A DNA stretch of 64,000 bases from Streptomyces sp. CNH099 (GTDB taxonomy: Bacteria; Actinomycetota; Actinomycetes; Streptomycetales; Streptomycetaceae): NCBI GenBank assembly GCA_000514715.1, contig AZWL01000024.1:37550-101549 (forward strand), written 5' to 3'. The position numbers and the translations under genes are program-made. This document shows positions 28,994 through 36,658 of the stretch, piece by piece. The stretch's first letter is position 1. Every line of letters begins with the position of its first letter. Below the pieces are notes generated by a model. That model was not told the origin of the DNA and searched no databases. It worked only from the letters and a program-made list of their open reading frames with translations.

Positions 28994-29076
28994 ACCCCGC
29001 AGTAGCTGTACACCGAACCCTTCACGGTGAGAGACTGAGCGGTCGATTCACATACCGCGGGACAGGGGCAGGTCGC

Positions 29077-29979
29077 ATGTCAGCGTCACCGGAGCAGACG
29101 TCATCGGTACGCCGGGCACTTACTCAGCAGCACGGAGGACCCACGGTCCTGCGCATCCTGCTGGGCACACACCTGCGCCGGCTCCGGGAGGCTGCCGACG
29201 TCACCCGCGAGGCCGCCGGTGACGCGATCCGGGCCTCGCACGCCAAGATCAGCCGTCTTGAGCTGGGCCGGGTGGGGTACAAGGAGCGCGACGTCGCCGA
29301 CCTGCTCACCCTCTACGGCGTCACGGACGAGCAGGAGCGTGCCGAGTTCCTGGCCCTCGCCCACCGCGCCAGCTCGCCGGGCTGGTGGCAGAAGTACGGC
29401 GACGTGCTGCCGGGCTGGTTCGAGACGCTGCTCGGCCTGGAGGAGGCCGCGGGGCTGATCCGCAACTACCAGGTCCAGTTCATTCCCGGCCTGCTGCAGA
29501 CCGCGGACTACGCCCGCGCCGTCATGCTGCTGGCCAACGCGGGGGCGTCCGAGCAGGAGATCCAGCGCAAGGTCGACGTGCGGCTGCGCCGCCAGCAGGT
29601 GCTGGACCGGCCGGACGCGCCGAAGCTGTGGGTCGTCGTGGACGAGGCGGCGCTGCGCCGCCCTCTCGGCGGGGCGGACGTCATGCGGGGCCAGCTCAGG
29701 CACCTGCTGGAGATGGGCAACCGGAAGAACGTCACGATCCAGATCGCGCCCTTCGACATCGGCGGCCTCGCGGCGGCCGGCGGGCCGATACACGTCATGC
29801 GCTTCACCGAGCCGGACCTGCCCGATGTGGTCTACCTGGAGCAGCTGACCAGCGCGCTCTACCTGGACAAGCCGGACGAGGTGGAGAACTACAAGCTGGT
29901 CATGGACCGGCTCTGTGCCACCGCCGAGACGCACGCGGGCAGCATGCGGATACTGGAACGGCTCGCGGACGAGTTCTGA
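29077..29979 (+). CDS. XRE-family regulator with DUF5753 domain (WhiJ-like)
   Basis: A 300-residue protein. Residues about 25-85 form the XRE helix-turn-helix (LGTHLRRLREAADVTREAAG, then IRASHAKISRLELGRV). The rest is the DUF5753 effector domain (EEAAGLIRNYQVQFIPGLLQ, with RQQVLDRPDAPKLWVVVDEAAL and VVYLEQLTSALYLDKPDEV). It is the DNA-binding member of the trio with the DUF397 protein just upstream and the divergent ATPase. Such trios act in developmental and antibiotic control. The signal is unknown. Confidence 0.92.
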   Translation: MSASPEQTSSVRRALTQQHGGPTVLRILLGTHLRRLREAADVTREAAGDAIRASHAKISRLELGRVGYKERDVADLLTLYGVTDEQERAEFLALAHRASSPGWWQKYGDVLPGWFETLLGLEEAAGLIRNYQVQFIPGLLQTADYARAVMLLANAGASEQEIQRKVDVRLRRQQVLDRPDAPKLWVVVDEAALRRPLGGADVMRGQLRHLLEMGNRKNVTIQIAPFDIGGLAAAGGPIHVMRFTEPDLPDVVYLEQLTSALYLDKPDEVENYKLVMDRLCATAETHAGSMRILERLADEF

Positions 29980-30041
29980 CGGCCTCCCGGCGCCGGTTCT
30001 CCCGGCCGGGCGGCGACACGGCGGCAGATCACAGCATCAGT

Positions 30042-30067
30042 GGATCAGGCGCGGCGGCGCCTGATCC
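30042..30067. terminator. bidirectional terminator after the XRE gene and speB
   Basis: GGATCAGGCGC (30042-30052) pairs exactly with GCGCCTGATCC (30057-30067) around a 4-base loop. It lies between two convergent genes. Confidence 0.8.
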
Positions 30068-30100
30068 GTCGTGCCCTCCCCTCCTTTCCCCTTGCTCCGG

Positions 30101-31072
30101 TTACTCCGACGCGTCCCCGCCGGCGATCTGGCGGGCCATCAGCGTCGTCAGCTCGTACGCCGTGTGCGACGCCGCCACCGAGGTGATCTCGGCGTGGTCG
30201 TACGCCGGGGCCACCTCCACCAGGTCCGCGGAGACCAGTCGGCAGCCCGCCAGGCCGCGCAGGATCTCCAGCAGCTCGCGCGAGGTGAGGCCGCCGGCCT
30301 CCGGGGTGCCGGTGCCCGGGGCGTGTGCCGGGTCCAGGACGTCGATGTCGACGGAGACGTAGAGCGGCCGGTCGCCGATGCGCTGCCGCAGTTGGTCGGT
30401 GACCTCGTCCACGCCGCGGCGCAGCACGTCCGCCGCGGTGACGATGCCGAAGCCCATCTTCTCGTCGTCGTCCAGGTCCCTGCGTCCGTAGAGCGGGCCG
30501 CGGATGCCGACGTGGGAGAGCGCGGAGGTGTCGAGCACGCCCTCCTCCACCGCGCGGCGGAAGGGGGTGCCGTGGGTGTAGGCGGCGCCGAAGTAGGTGT
30601 CCCAGGTGTCGAGGTGGGCGTCGAAGTGCAGCAGGGCGACGGGTCCGTGCCGGCGGGCGACCGCGCGCAGCAGCGGCAGCGCGACGGTGTGGTCGCCGCC
30701 GAGGGTCATCAGCCGGGCGCCGGTGGCCAGCAGGTCGCCGGCGGCGGCCTCGACGGTCGCGACGGCCTCGCCGATGTCGAACGGGTTGACCGCGATGTCG
30801 CCCGCGTCCGCGACCTGGGCCAGGGCGAAGGGCGCGGCGTCCTGCGCCGGGTTGTACGGGCGCAGCAGCCGCGACGCCTCGCGGATCGCGTTGCCGCCGA
30901 AGCGGGCGCCGGGGCGGTAGGAGACGCCGCTGTCGAAGGGGACGCCGACGACGGCGACGTCCGTGTGCCCCACCTCGTCCAGGCGGGGCAGCCGGGCGAA
31001 GGTGGCGGGGCCCGCGTAGCGCGGGACGCGGGAGGAGTCGACGGGGCCGCGGGGGGTGCCGGTGGTGCTCAT
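30101..31072 (-). CDS. speB: agmatinase / guanidinobutyrase-type ureohydrolase
   Basis: A 323-residue Mn-dependent ureohydrolase that releases urea from agmatine or a related guanidino compound. Metal motifs are present: LGGDHTVALP, LLHFDAHLDTWD, and DIDVLDPAHAPGTGTPEAGG. GTGTPE and the SYRPGARFGGNAIR opening place it in the agmatinase/guanidinobutyrase branch rather than arginase. The ATG at 31072 has GGAGG only one base away, so initiation is odd or the true start differs slightly. It is divergent from the phosphatase-like gene. Confidence 0.88.
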   Translation of the reverse strand: MSTTGTPRGPVDSSRVPRYAGPATFARLPRLDEVGHTDVAVVGVPFDSGVSYRPGARFGGNAIREASRLLRPYNPAQDAAPFALAQVADAGDIAVNPFDIGEAVATVEAAAGDLLATGARLMTLGGDHTVALPLLRAVARRHGPVALLHFDAHLDTWDTYFGAAYTHGTPFRRAVEEGVLDTSALSHVGIRGPLYGRRDLDDDEKMGFGIVTAADVLRRGVDEVTDQLRQRIGDRPLYVSVDIDVLDPAHAPGTGTPEAGGLTSRELLEILRGLAGCRLVSADLVEVAPAYDHAEITSVAASHTAYELTTLMARQIAGGDASE

Positions 31073-31163
31073 GCCTCCGACGATAAGCGCAGGGCAGCGC
31101 GGGCGGCGCTGTACAGACTGGACACCTGCGCGACCGTACATGTGTCCGGGTGACAATGACACC

Positions 31164-31985
31164 ATGGCCCTCATGTCCCTGCCTGACGCACCCAGCCGCC
31201 CCGAACTCGTCGACCACCTCGTCCGCACCCGCATCGCGGGCGACGTCGCCACGCCCCGCGAGGGGAACCTGCGCCACTACCGCGAGCTGAGCCGGGGCAA
31301 CCCGCGCTTCTGGCTCGGCCTCGACCTCGGCGACCGCTGGACCGACGAGAACGACGTGCTCGCCGTCATGGCCGAGCGCGTCGGCGTCGTCGCCGACCCC
31401 GCGCACACCCGCGGCCAGGACCGCATCGACCCCGAGCTGACCGTGGCCGGCCTGGACCGGATGGCGGCCGAGCTGCGCAAGGCCGCCGCGGGCCGGCAGC
31501 GGGTGCTGCTGGCGACCGGCCACCCCGGCGGGCTGCTGGAGGTGCACAGCAGGACGGCGGCGGCGCTGCGCGCGGCGGGCTGCGACATCGTCACGGTGCC
31601 GCCCGGGCTGCACGTGACGGAGGGTGACGACGACTCGTACGGCAACGTCCAGCAGTTCTGCGACGTGGCCGTGCTGGAGAAGGGCGCGACGCTGTGGCAC
31701 ACGCACGCGCCGCAGCCGGTGCGGCGGATCCTCGACGCGCTGGAGCAGGCCGGCGAGGCGCCGCCGGACCTGGTGGTCGCCGACCACGGGTGGGCGGGCG
31801 GCGCCGCGCAGCGCGGGATCCACGCCGTGGGGTACGCGGACTGCAACGACCCGGCGCTGTTCCTCGGCGAGGCCGAGGGCACGCTGGCGGTGGCGGTGCC
31901 GCTGGACGACCACGTCACCGACCCGGGGGCGTACGCGCCGATGACGGCGTACCTGCTGGCGGCGGCCGGGCTGGCGCTGGCCTAG
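31164..31985 (+). CDS. phosphatase-like protein, conserved in Streptomyces
   Basis: A 273-residue protein from MALMSLPDAPSRPELVDHLV. It has the conserved RIAGDVATPREGNLRHYREL, FWLGLDLGDRWTDENDVL, LLATGHPGGLLEVH, and DLVVADHGWAGGAAQRG blocks of a streptomycete family that is generally labelled phosphatase. I see no standard phosphatase signature, so activity is uncertain. It is divergent from speB across about 90 bp, an arrangement I recall as conserved in the genus. Confidence 0.65.
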   Translation: MALMSLPDAPSRPELVDHLVRTRIAGDVATPREGNLRHYRELSRGNPRFWLGLDLGDRWTDENDVLAVMAERVGVVADPAHTRGQDRIDPELTVAGLDRMAAELRKAAAGRQRVLLATGHPGGLLEVHSRTAAALRAAGCDIVTVPPGLHVTEGDDDSYGNVQQFCDVAVLEKGATLWHTHAPQPVRRILDALEQAGEAPPDLVVADHGWAGGAAQRGIHAVGYADCNDPALFLGEAEGTLAVAVPLDDHVTDPGAYAPMTAYLLAAAGLALA

Positions 31986-32023
31986 CGGACCGGAGCCGCC
32001 CGGCCGGAACCGGAGCCGCAGCC

Positions 32024-32058
32024 GCCCCGGCGGCGGACCGTGCCCCGGCGGCGGACCG
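32024..32058. repeat. short tandem duplication
   Basis: The 17-bp unit GCCCCGGCGGCGGACCG occurs at 32024-32040 and again at 32042-32058, in the gap between the phosphatase-like gene and tesB. Confidence 0.6.
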
Positions 32059-32061
32059 CGC

Positions 32062-32949
32062 TCACGCGCGCGGGACGCGGATCACGCCCTCCTGGATCAC
32101 CGACGCCGCCAGCCGCCCGTCGCGGGTGAAGATCCGCCCCGTGCTCAGCCCCCGCCCGCCCTGCGACGTCGGCGACTCCTGGTCGTACAGCAGCCACTCG
32201 TCCGCCCGGAACGGCCGGTGGAACCACATCGCGTGGTCCAGGCTGGCGCCCACGACGTCGCCGACGGCCCAGCCGCCGCGGCCGTGCGCGAGGAGCACGG
32301 AGTCGAGCAGGGTCATGTCCGAGACGTACGTCATGAGGCAGACGTGCAGCAGCGGGGTGTCGAGGGCGCCGGCGAGCTTGCCGTTCGTCCGGAACCACAC
32401 CTGCGAGCGCGGCTCCCGCGGCGCCCCGACCTCGCCCCACGGCGGCGCCGCCGCGTACCGCAGGTCGACCGCCGCGCGCGCCTCCAGCAGCCGGCGTACG
32501 AGCGCGGGGTCGCGGAAGCCGGCCGCGTAGCGCGGCAGCGACTCCTCGGCGGTGGGCAGGGTCTCCGGGTCGGGCGCCGCCGGCATCGGCACCTGGTGCT
32601 CCAGGCCCTCCTCGTGCGTCTGGAACGACGCCGAGAGGTGGAAGATCGGCTGCCCGTGCTGGACGGCGACGACGCGGCGGGTGGTGAAGGAGCGGCCGTC
32701 GCGGATGCGGTCGACGGTGTAGACGATGGGGGCGCCGGGGTCGCCGGGGCGCAGGAAGTAGGCGTGCAGCGAGTGCGGCGGCCGGTCGGCGGGCACGGTG
32801 CGGCCGGCGGCGACCAGCGCCTGCGCGGCGACCTGCCCGCCGAAGACGCGCGGGACGACGGCGGGGCGGGAGGCGCCGCGGTAGATGTCCTGCTCGATCT
32901 GTTCCAGGTCCAGCAGGTCGATGAGCTGGGTGAGTGCGGCGTCGGCCAT
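32062..32949 (-). CDS. tesB: acyl-CoA thioesterase II (TesB family)
   Basis: A 295-residue double-hotdog thioesterase that hydrolyses acyl-CoA to free acid and CoA. Family blocks are FGGQVAAQALVAAGRTV, LHAYFLRPGDPGAPIVYTVD, RIRDGRSFTTRRV, and the C-terminal LDHAMWFHRPFRADEWLLYD with GRGLSTGRIFTRDG. It lies 26 bp downstream of the acyl-CoA dehydrogenase on the same strand and is probably co-transcribed as part of a fatty or branched-acyl-CoA unit. Confidence 0.93.
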   Translation of the reverse strand: MADAALTQLIDLLDLEQIEQDIYRGASRPAVVPRVFGGQVAAQALVAAGRTVPADRPPHSLHAYFLRPGDPGAPIVYTVDRIRDGRSFTTRRVVAVQHGQPIFHLSASFQTHEEGLEHQVPMPAAPDPETLPTAEESLPRYAAGFRDPALVRRLLEARAAVDLRYAAAPPWGEVGAPREPRSQVWFRTNGKLAGALDTPLLHVCLMTYVSDMTLLDSVLLAHGRGGWAVGDVVGASLDHAMWFHRPFRADEWLLYDQESPTSQGGRGLSTGRIFTRDGRLAASVIQEGVIRVPRA

Positions 32950-32975
32950 GGGGCGAGTCTCGCAGAGCCGCGGCC

Positions 32976-34133
32976 CTACAGGCCCATCGACTTGGCGACG
33001 ATGGAGCGCATGACCTCGCTGGTGCCGCCGTAGATGCGGGTGACGCGGGTGTCGGCGTAGAGGCGGGAGATGGGGTATTCGTTCATGTAGCCGTAGCCGC
33101 CGTGCAGCTGCAGGCACCGGTCGATGACGACGGCCGCGCGCTCGGTGCAGAAGAGCTTGACGGCGGCGGCGTCGGCGACGCCCAGCTCGCCGGCGTCGTG
33201 CGCGTCCAGCGCCCGGTCGACGTACGCCTGCATAGCGTCGACCTCGGCCCTGCAGTCGGCGAGCACGAACTTGGTGTTCTGGAACTCCGCCACGGTCCGG
33301 CCGAAGACGGTGCGCTCCCGGACGTACTCCAGCGCGAACCGCACGGCCGCGGCGGCCTGGGCGTACGCGCCGACGGCGATGCCGAGGCGCTCCTGCGGGA
33401 GGTTGTGGGTGAGGTACGTGAACGCCTTGCCCTCCTCGCCGAGCAGGTCGGCGACGGGCACCTTGACGTCGGTGAAGCTCAGCTCGGCGGTGTCGGAGGA
33501 CCGCAGCCCCAGCTTGTCGAGCTTGCGCCCGACGGCGTAGCCGGCGGAGGCGGTGTCGACGACGAGGATGGAGATGCCGCCGCGGCGGTCCTCGGGGGTC
33601 GGCGGGGCGGTGCGGGCGCAGACGAGGACGCGGTCGGCCTGGACGCCGCCGGTGATGAAGGTCTTGGCGCCGTTGAGGACGTAGTGCGTGCCGTCGTCGG
33701 AGAGCTTCGCGGTGGTCTTCATGCCGGCGAGGTCGGAGCCGGTGCCGGGCTCGGTCATGGCGATGGCGGTCATCATGTCGCCGGAGACGAAGGCGGGCAG
33801 CCAGCGGCGCTTCTGCTCCTCGCTGCCGTACTTGAGCAGGTACGGCAGGCAGAGGGCGGTGTGCACGGAGGAGCCGCCGAAGGAGACGCCGGCGCGGGCG
33901 CACTCCTCGCTGATGACGGCGTTGAACTTGTAGCTGCTCTCGCCGGCGCCGCCGTACTCCTCGGGCACCTCGATGCCGAAGACGCCCAGCTCGCCGAGCT
34001 TCTTGTACAGCTCGCGGGGGACGGTGCCGGCCTCCATCCAGTCGTGGTAGTGCGGCACGACCTCGGCGGCGATGAAGTCGCGGATGGTCTCGCGGAACGC
34101 CTCGTGGTCCTCGTTGAACACCGTCCGCCGCAT
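32976..34133 (-). CDS. acyl-CoA dehydrogenase
   Basis: A 385-residue FAD-dependent acyl-CoA dehydrogenase of normal length. The first signature is AIAMTEPGTGSDLAGMKTTA, and the C-terminal QLHGGYGYMNEYPISRLYAD with VTRIYGGTSEVMRSIVAKSM carries the second. Glu in the EYPISR/YGGTSE area is the likely catalytic region. It is first in a two-gene unit with tesB. GGGAGG precedes ATG 34133. A palindrome-like AAGCGCTT element lies 32 bp upstream, so TetR-type control is possible. Confidence 0.93.
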   Translation of the reverse strand: MRRTVFNEDHEAFRETIRDFIAAEVVPHYHDWMEAGTVPRELYKKLGELGVFGIEVPEEYGGAGESSYKFNAVISEECARAGVSFGGSSVHTALCLPYLLKYGSEEQKRRWLPAFVSGDMMTAIAMTEPGTGSDLAGMKTTAKLSDDGTHYVLNGAKTFITGGVQADRVLVCARTAPPTPEDRRGGISILVVDTASAGYAVGRKLDKLGLRSSDTAELSFTDVKVPVADLLGEEGKAFTYLTHNLPQERLGIAVGAYAQAAAAVRFALEYVRERTVFGRTVAEFQNTKFVLADCRAEVDAMQAYVDRALDAHDAGELGVADAAAVKLFCTERAAVVIDRCLQLHGGYGYMNEYPISRLYADTRVTRIYGGTSEVMRSIVAKSMGL

Positions 34134-34161
34134 GGGCCTCGCCTCCCGGGGCAACTCGCCG

Positions 34162-34179
34162 ACTAAGCGCTTGCTCAGT
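34162..34179. promoter_or_regulatory. candidate operator of the acyl-CoA dehydrogenase gene
   Basis: ACTAAGCGCTTGCTCAGT has a perfect AAGCGCTT core (34165-34172) and degenerate outer arms. It resembles operators of TetR-type fatty-acid regulators. Its sequence differs from the sites at 34903 and 34933, so a different protein may bind here. Confidence 0.45.
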
Positions 34180-34262
34180 GCACTGTCATAGAAGTTACCC
34201 GCGGGTCGGCGCATCTGTCCAGGGCGGGCCGGACGGGCCCGGAGGTCGCGGCGAGCGGCGCG

Positions 34263-34889
34263 TCAGCTCGACGTCGGCGCCGGGGACACCGCCCCCGGCG
34301 CCGCCGCGAAGGCGCCGCGCGCCAGCCGGTGCAGGAGCGCGGCGGTGGCGGCCCGGTCGGGGAGGGTGCCGCGGGCGCCGAGGTGGGGGGTGGAGTTGAG
34401 GAGGCCGAAGACCGCGTGGACGGCGGTACGGGCCGCACCCTCGGCCAGGTCCGGGTACACCTCCCGGACGACGTCGACCCACAGCTCCACGTACTGCCGC
34501 TGGAGCTGCCGCACCAGCTTGCGGTCCTCGTGCCGCAGCCGGTCCAGCTCCCGGTCATGCAGGGTGATCAGCGGGCGGTCGTCGAGCGCGAAGTCGATGT
34601 GGCCGCTGATCAGCGCGTCGAGCGGCGCGTCCGGGCCGGCCCCGCGCACCGCCGCCCGCGCGCGGCCCGCGTCGAGCAGCCGCTCGCTGATGCCGACCAG
34701 CAGCTCCGCGAGCATGGCGTCCTTGCCCGCGAAGTGCCGGTACAGGCCGGGGCCGCTGATGCCGACCGCCGCGCCTATCTCGTCCACGCCCACCCCGTGG
34801 AAGCCGCGGTCCGCGAAGAGGCGCGCGGCCTCCCGGAGGATCTGCTCACGCCTGGTGGGGGTCGGGGCCTGGGTGCTCATGAGGGCCAT
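34263..34889 (-). CDS. TetR-family regulator of the liu operon
   Basis: A 208-residue TetR protein with the N-terminal HTH RREQILREAARLFADRGFHG followed by VDEIGAAVGISGPGLYRHFAGKD, and a helical ligand domain with a C-terminal tail. It is divergent from accD1 with two inverted operator copies in the gap. The likely model is repression of accD1-accA1-hmgL-acdH, relieved by a pathway acyl-CoA. ATG 34889 and ATG 34880 are both possible starts, and neither has a good ribosome site. Confidence 0.88.
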   Translation of the reverse strand: MALMSTQAPTPTRREQILREAARLFADRGFHGVGVDEIGAAVGISGPGLYRHFAGKDAMLAELLVGISERLLDAGRARAAVRGAGPDAPLDALISGHIDFALDDRPLITLHDRELDRLRHEDRKLVRQLQRQYVELWVDVVREVYPDLAEGAARTAVHAVFGLLNSTPHLGARGTLPDRAATAALLHRLARGAFAAAPGAVSPAPTSS

Positions 34890-34902
34890 TGTAGACAGCC
34901 CG

Positions 34903-34948
34903 GTTAGTGAGCGTTAACCTTGGGCGCACGGCGTTAACGACAGCTAAC
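34903..34948. promoter_or_regulatory. paired inverted operators upstream of accD1
   Basis: GTTAGTGAGCGTTAAC (34903-34918) and GTTAACGACAGCTAAC (34933-34948) are near-inverted copies of each other: the reverse complement of the second matches 12 of 16 bases of the first. Each is also partly dyad-symmetric (GTTA...TAAC). They sit between the tetR gene and accD1. Confidence 0.7.
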
Positions 34949-34994
34949 CTTATTTTCGGCCTGTCGTACTGCTCAACGAGGAAGGGCGCGCTCC

Positions 34995-36644
34995 GTGGAC
35001 CACGCACCCGTGCTGACAACCGCCGCGGACCCCGCAGGCCCGGGCGCCGCCGCCTGGCGCACGAACGAGGCGGCGCACCGCGCGCTCGCCGACGAGCTGC
35101 ACGACAAGCTCGCCGCCGCCCGCGCCGGCGGCGGCGAGAAGGCCCGCGCCCGGCACACCGCCCGCGGCAAGCTGCTCCCCCGCGACCGCGTGGACGGGCT
35201 GCTCGACCCCGGCTCGCCGTTCCTGGAGCTGGCGCCGCTCGCCGCCGACGGCATGTACGGCCCCGGCGGCGACGACGCGCCCGCCGCGGGCATCATCGCC
35301 GGCATCGGCCGGGTCAGCGGCCGGACCTGCGTCGTCGTCGCCAACGACGCCACCGTCAAGGGCGGCACGTACTACCCGATGACGGTCAAGAAGCACCTGC
35401 GCGCCCAGGAGGTCGCGCTGGAGAACCGGCTGCCCTGCATCTACCTCGTCGACTCCGGCGGCGCGTTCCTGCCCATGCAGGACGAGGTCTTCCCCGACCG
35501 CGAGCACTTCGGCCGGATCTTCTACAACCAGGCCCGCATGTCCGGCGCCGGCATCCCGCAGATCGCCGCGGTCCTCGGCTCCTGCACCGCCGGCGGCGCG
35601 TACGTCCCGGCGATGAGCGACGAGGCCGTCATCGTCCGCGACCAGGGCACGATCTTCCTCGGCGGCCCGCCCCTGGTGAAGGCCGCGACCGGCGAGGTCG
35701 TCAGCGCCGAGGAGCTGGGCGGCGGCGAGGTCCACTCCCGCACCTCCGGCGTCACCGACCACCTCGCCGAGGACGACCCGCACGCGCTGCGCATCGTCCG
35801 CGGCATCGTCGACACCCTCCCCGAGCCCGGCCCGCCCCCCTGGTCCGTGCGCGCCGCCGTGGCGCCGAAGCACGACCCCGCCGGGCTGTACGGCGCCGTG
35901 CCGGTCGACTCGCGGACCCCGTACGACGTGCGCGAGGTCATCGCGCGGATCGTCGACGGCTCGCGCTTCCAGGAGTTCAAGGCCGAGTACGGCACAACGC
36001 TCGTCACCGGCTTCGCCCGCGTCCACGGCCACGCCGTGGGCGTCGTCGCCAACAACGGCATCCTGTTCTCCGAGTCCGCCCAGAAGGGCGCCCACTTCGT
36101 CGAGCTGTGCGACCAGCGCGGCATCCCGCTGCTGTTCCTGCAGAACATCTCCGGCTTCATGGTCGGCCGCAGCTACGAGGCCGGCGGCATCGCCAAGCAC
36201 GGCGCCAAGATGGTGACGGCGGTGGCGTGCACACGGGTGCCGAAGCTGACGGTCGTCATCGGCGGCTCGTACGGCGCCGGCAACTACTCGATGTGCGGCC
36301 GGGCCTACTCGCCCCGCTTCCTGTGGATGTGGCCCAACGCGAAGATCTCCGTCATGGGCGGCGAACAGGCCGCGTCCGTCCTCGCGACCGTCAAGCGCGA
36401 CCAGCTGGAGGCGCGCGGCGAGGAGTGGTCCGCGGCGGCGGAGGACGAGTTCAAGGCGCCCGTACGCGAGCAGTACGAGACCCAGGGCAATGCCTACTAC
36501 GCGACCGCCCGGCTGTGGGACGACGGCGTCATCGACCCGCTGGACACCCGCCGGGTTCTGGGGCTCGCGCTGACCGCCTGCGCCCACGCGCCGCTGCCCG
36601 CCAGGGACGGCGCGGCGCAGGGCTTCGGCGTCTTCCGGATGTGA
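34995..36644 (+). CDS. accD1: acyl-CoA carboxylase carboxyltransferase subunit (methylcrotonyl-CoA type)
   Basis: A 549-residue carboxyltransferase beta subunit. Together with the biotin-carrying alpha subunit encoded next, it carboxylates 3-methylcrotonyl-CoA in leucine breakdown. Supporting sequence: GKLLPRDRVDGLLDPGSPFL, LPCIYLVDSGGAFLPMQDEV, GAGIPQIAAVLGSCTAGGAYVP, and FMVGRSYEAGGIAKHGAKMV. These resemble MCC beta (LiuB) rather than propionyl-CoA carboxylase. The operon context (HMG-CoA lyase, isovaleryl-type dehydrogenase) supports this. The start is GTG 34995. accA1 follows after 14 bp. Confidence 0.9.
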   Translation: MDHAPVLTTAADPAGPGAAAWRTNEAAHRALADELHDKLAAARAGGGEKARARHTARGKLLPRDRVDGLLDPGSPFLELAPLAADGMYGPGGDDAPAAGIIAGIGRVSGRTCVVVANDATVKGGTYYPMTVKKHLRAQEVALENRLPCIYLVDSGGAFLPMQDEVFPDREHFGRIFYNQARMSGAGIPQIAAVLGSCTAGGAYVPAMSDEAVIVRDQGTIFLGGPPLVKAATGEVVSAEELGGGEVHSRTSGVTDHLAEDDPHALRIVRGIVDTLPEPGPPPWSVRAAVAPKHDPAGLYGAVPVDSRTPYDVREVIARIVDGSRFQEFKAEYGTTLVTGFARVHGHAVGVVANNGILFSESAQKGAHFVELCDQRGIPLLFLQNISGFMVGRSYEAGGIAKHGAKMVTAVACTRVPKLTVVIGGSYGAGNYSMCGRAYSPRFLWMWPNAKISVMGGEQAASVLATVKRDQLEARGEEWSAAAEDEFKAPVREQYETQGNAYYATARLWDDGVIDPLDTRRVLGLALTACAHAPLPARDGAAQGFGVFRM

Positions 36645-36658
36645 GGGGGAGGGTGGCG

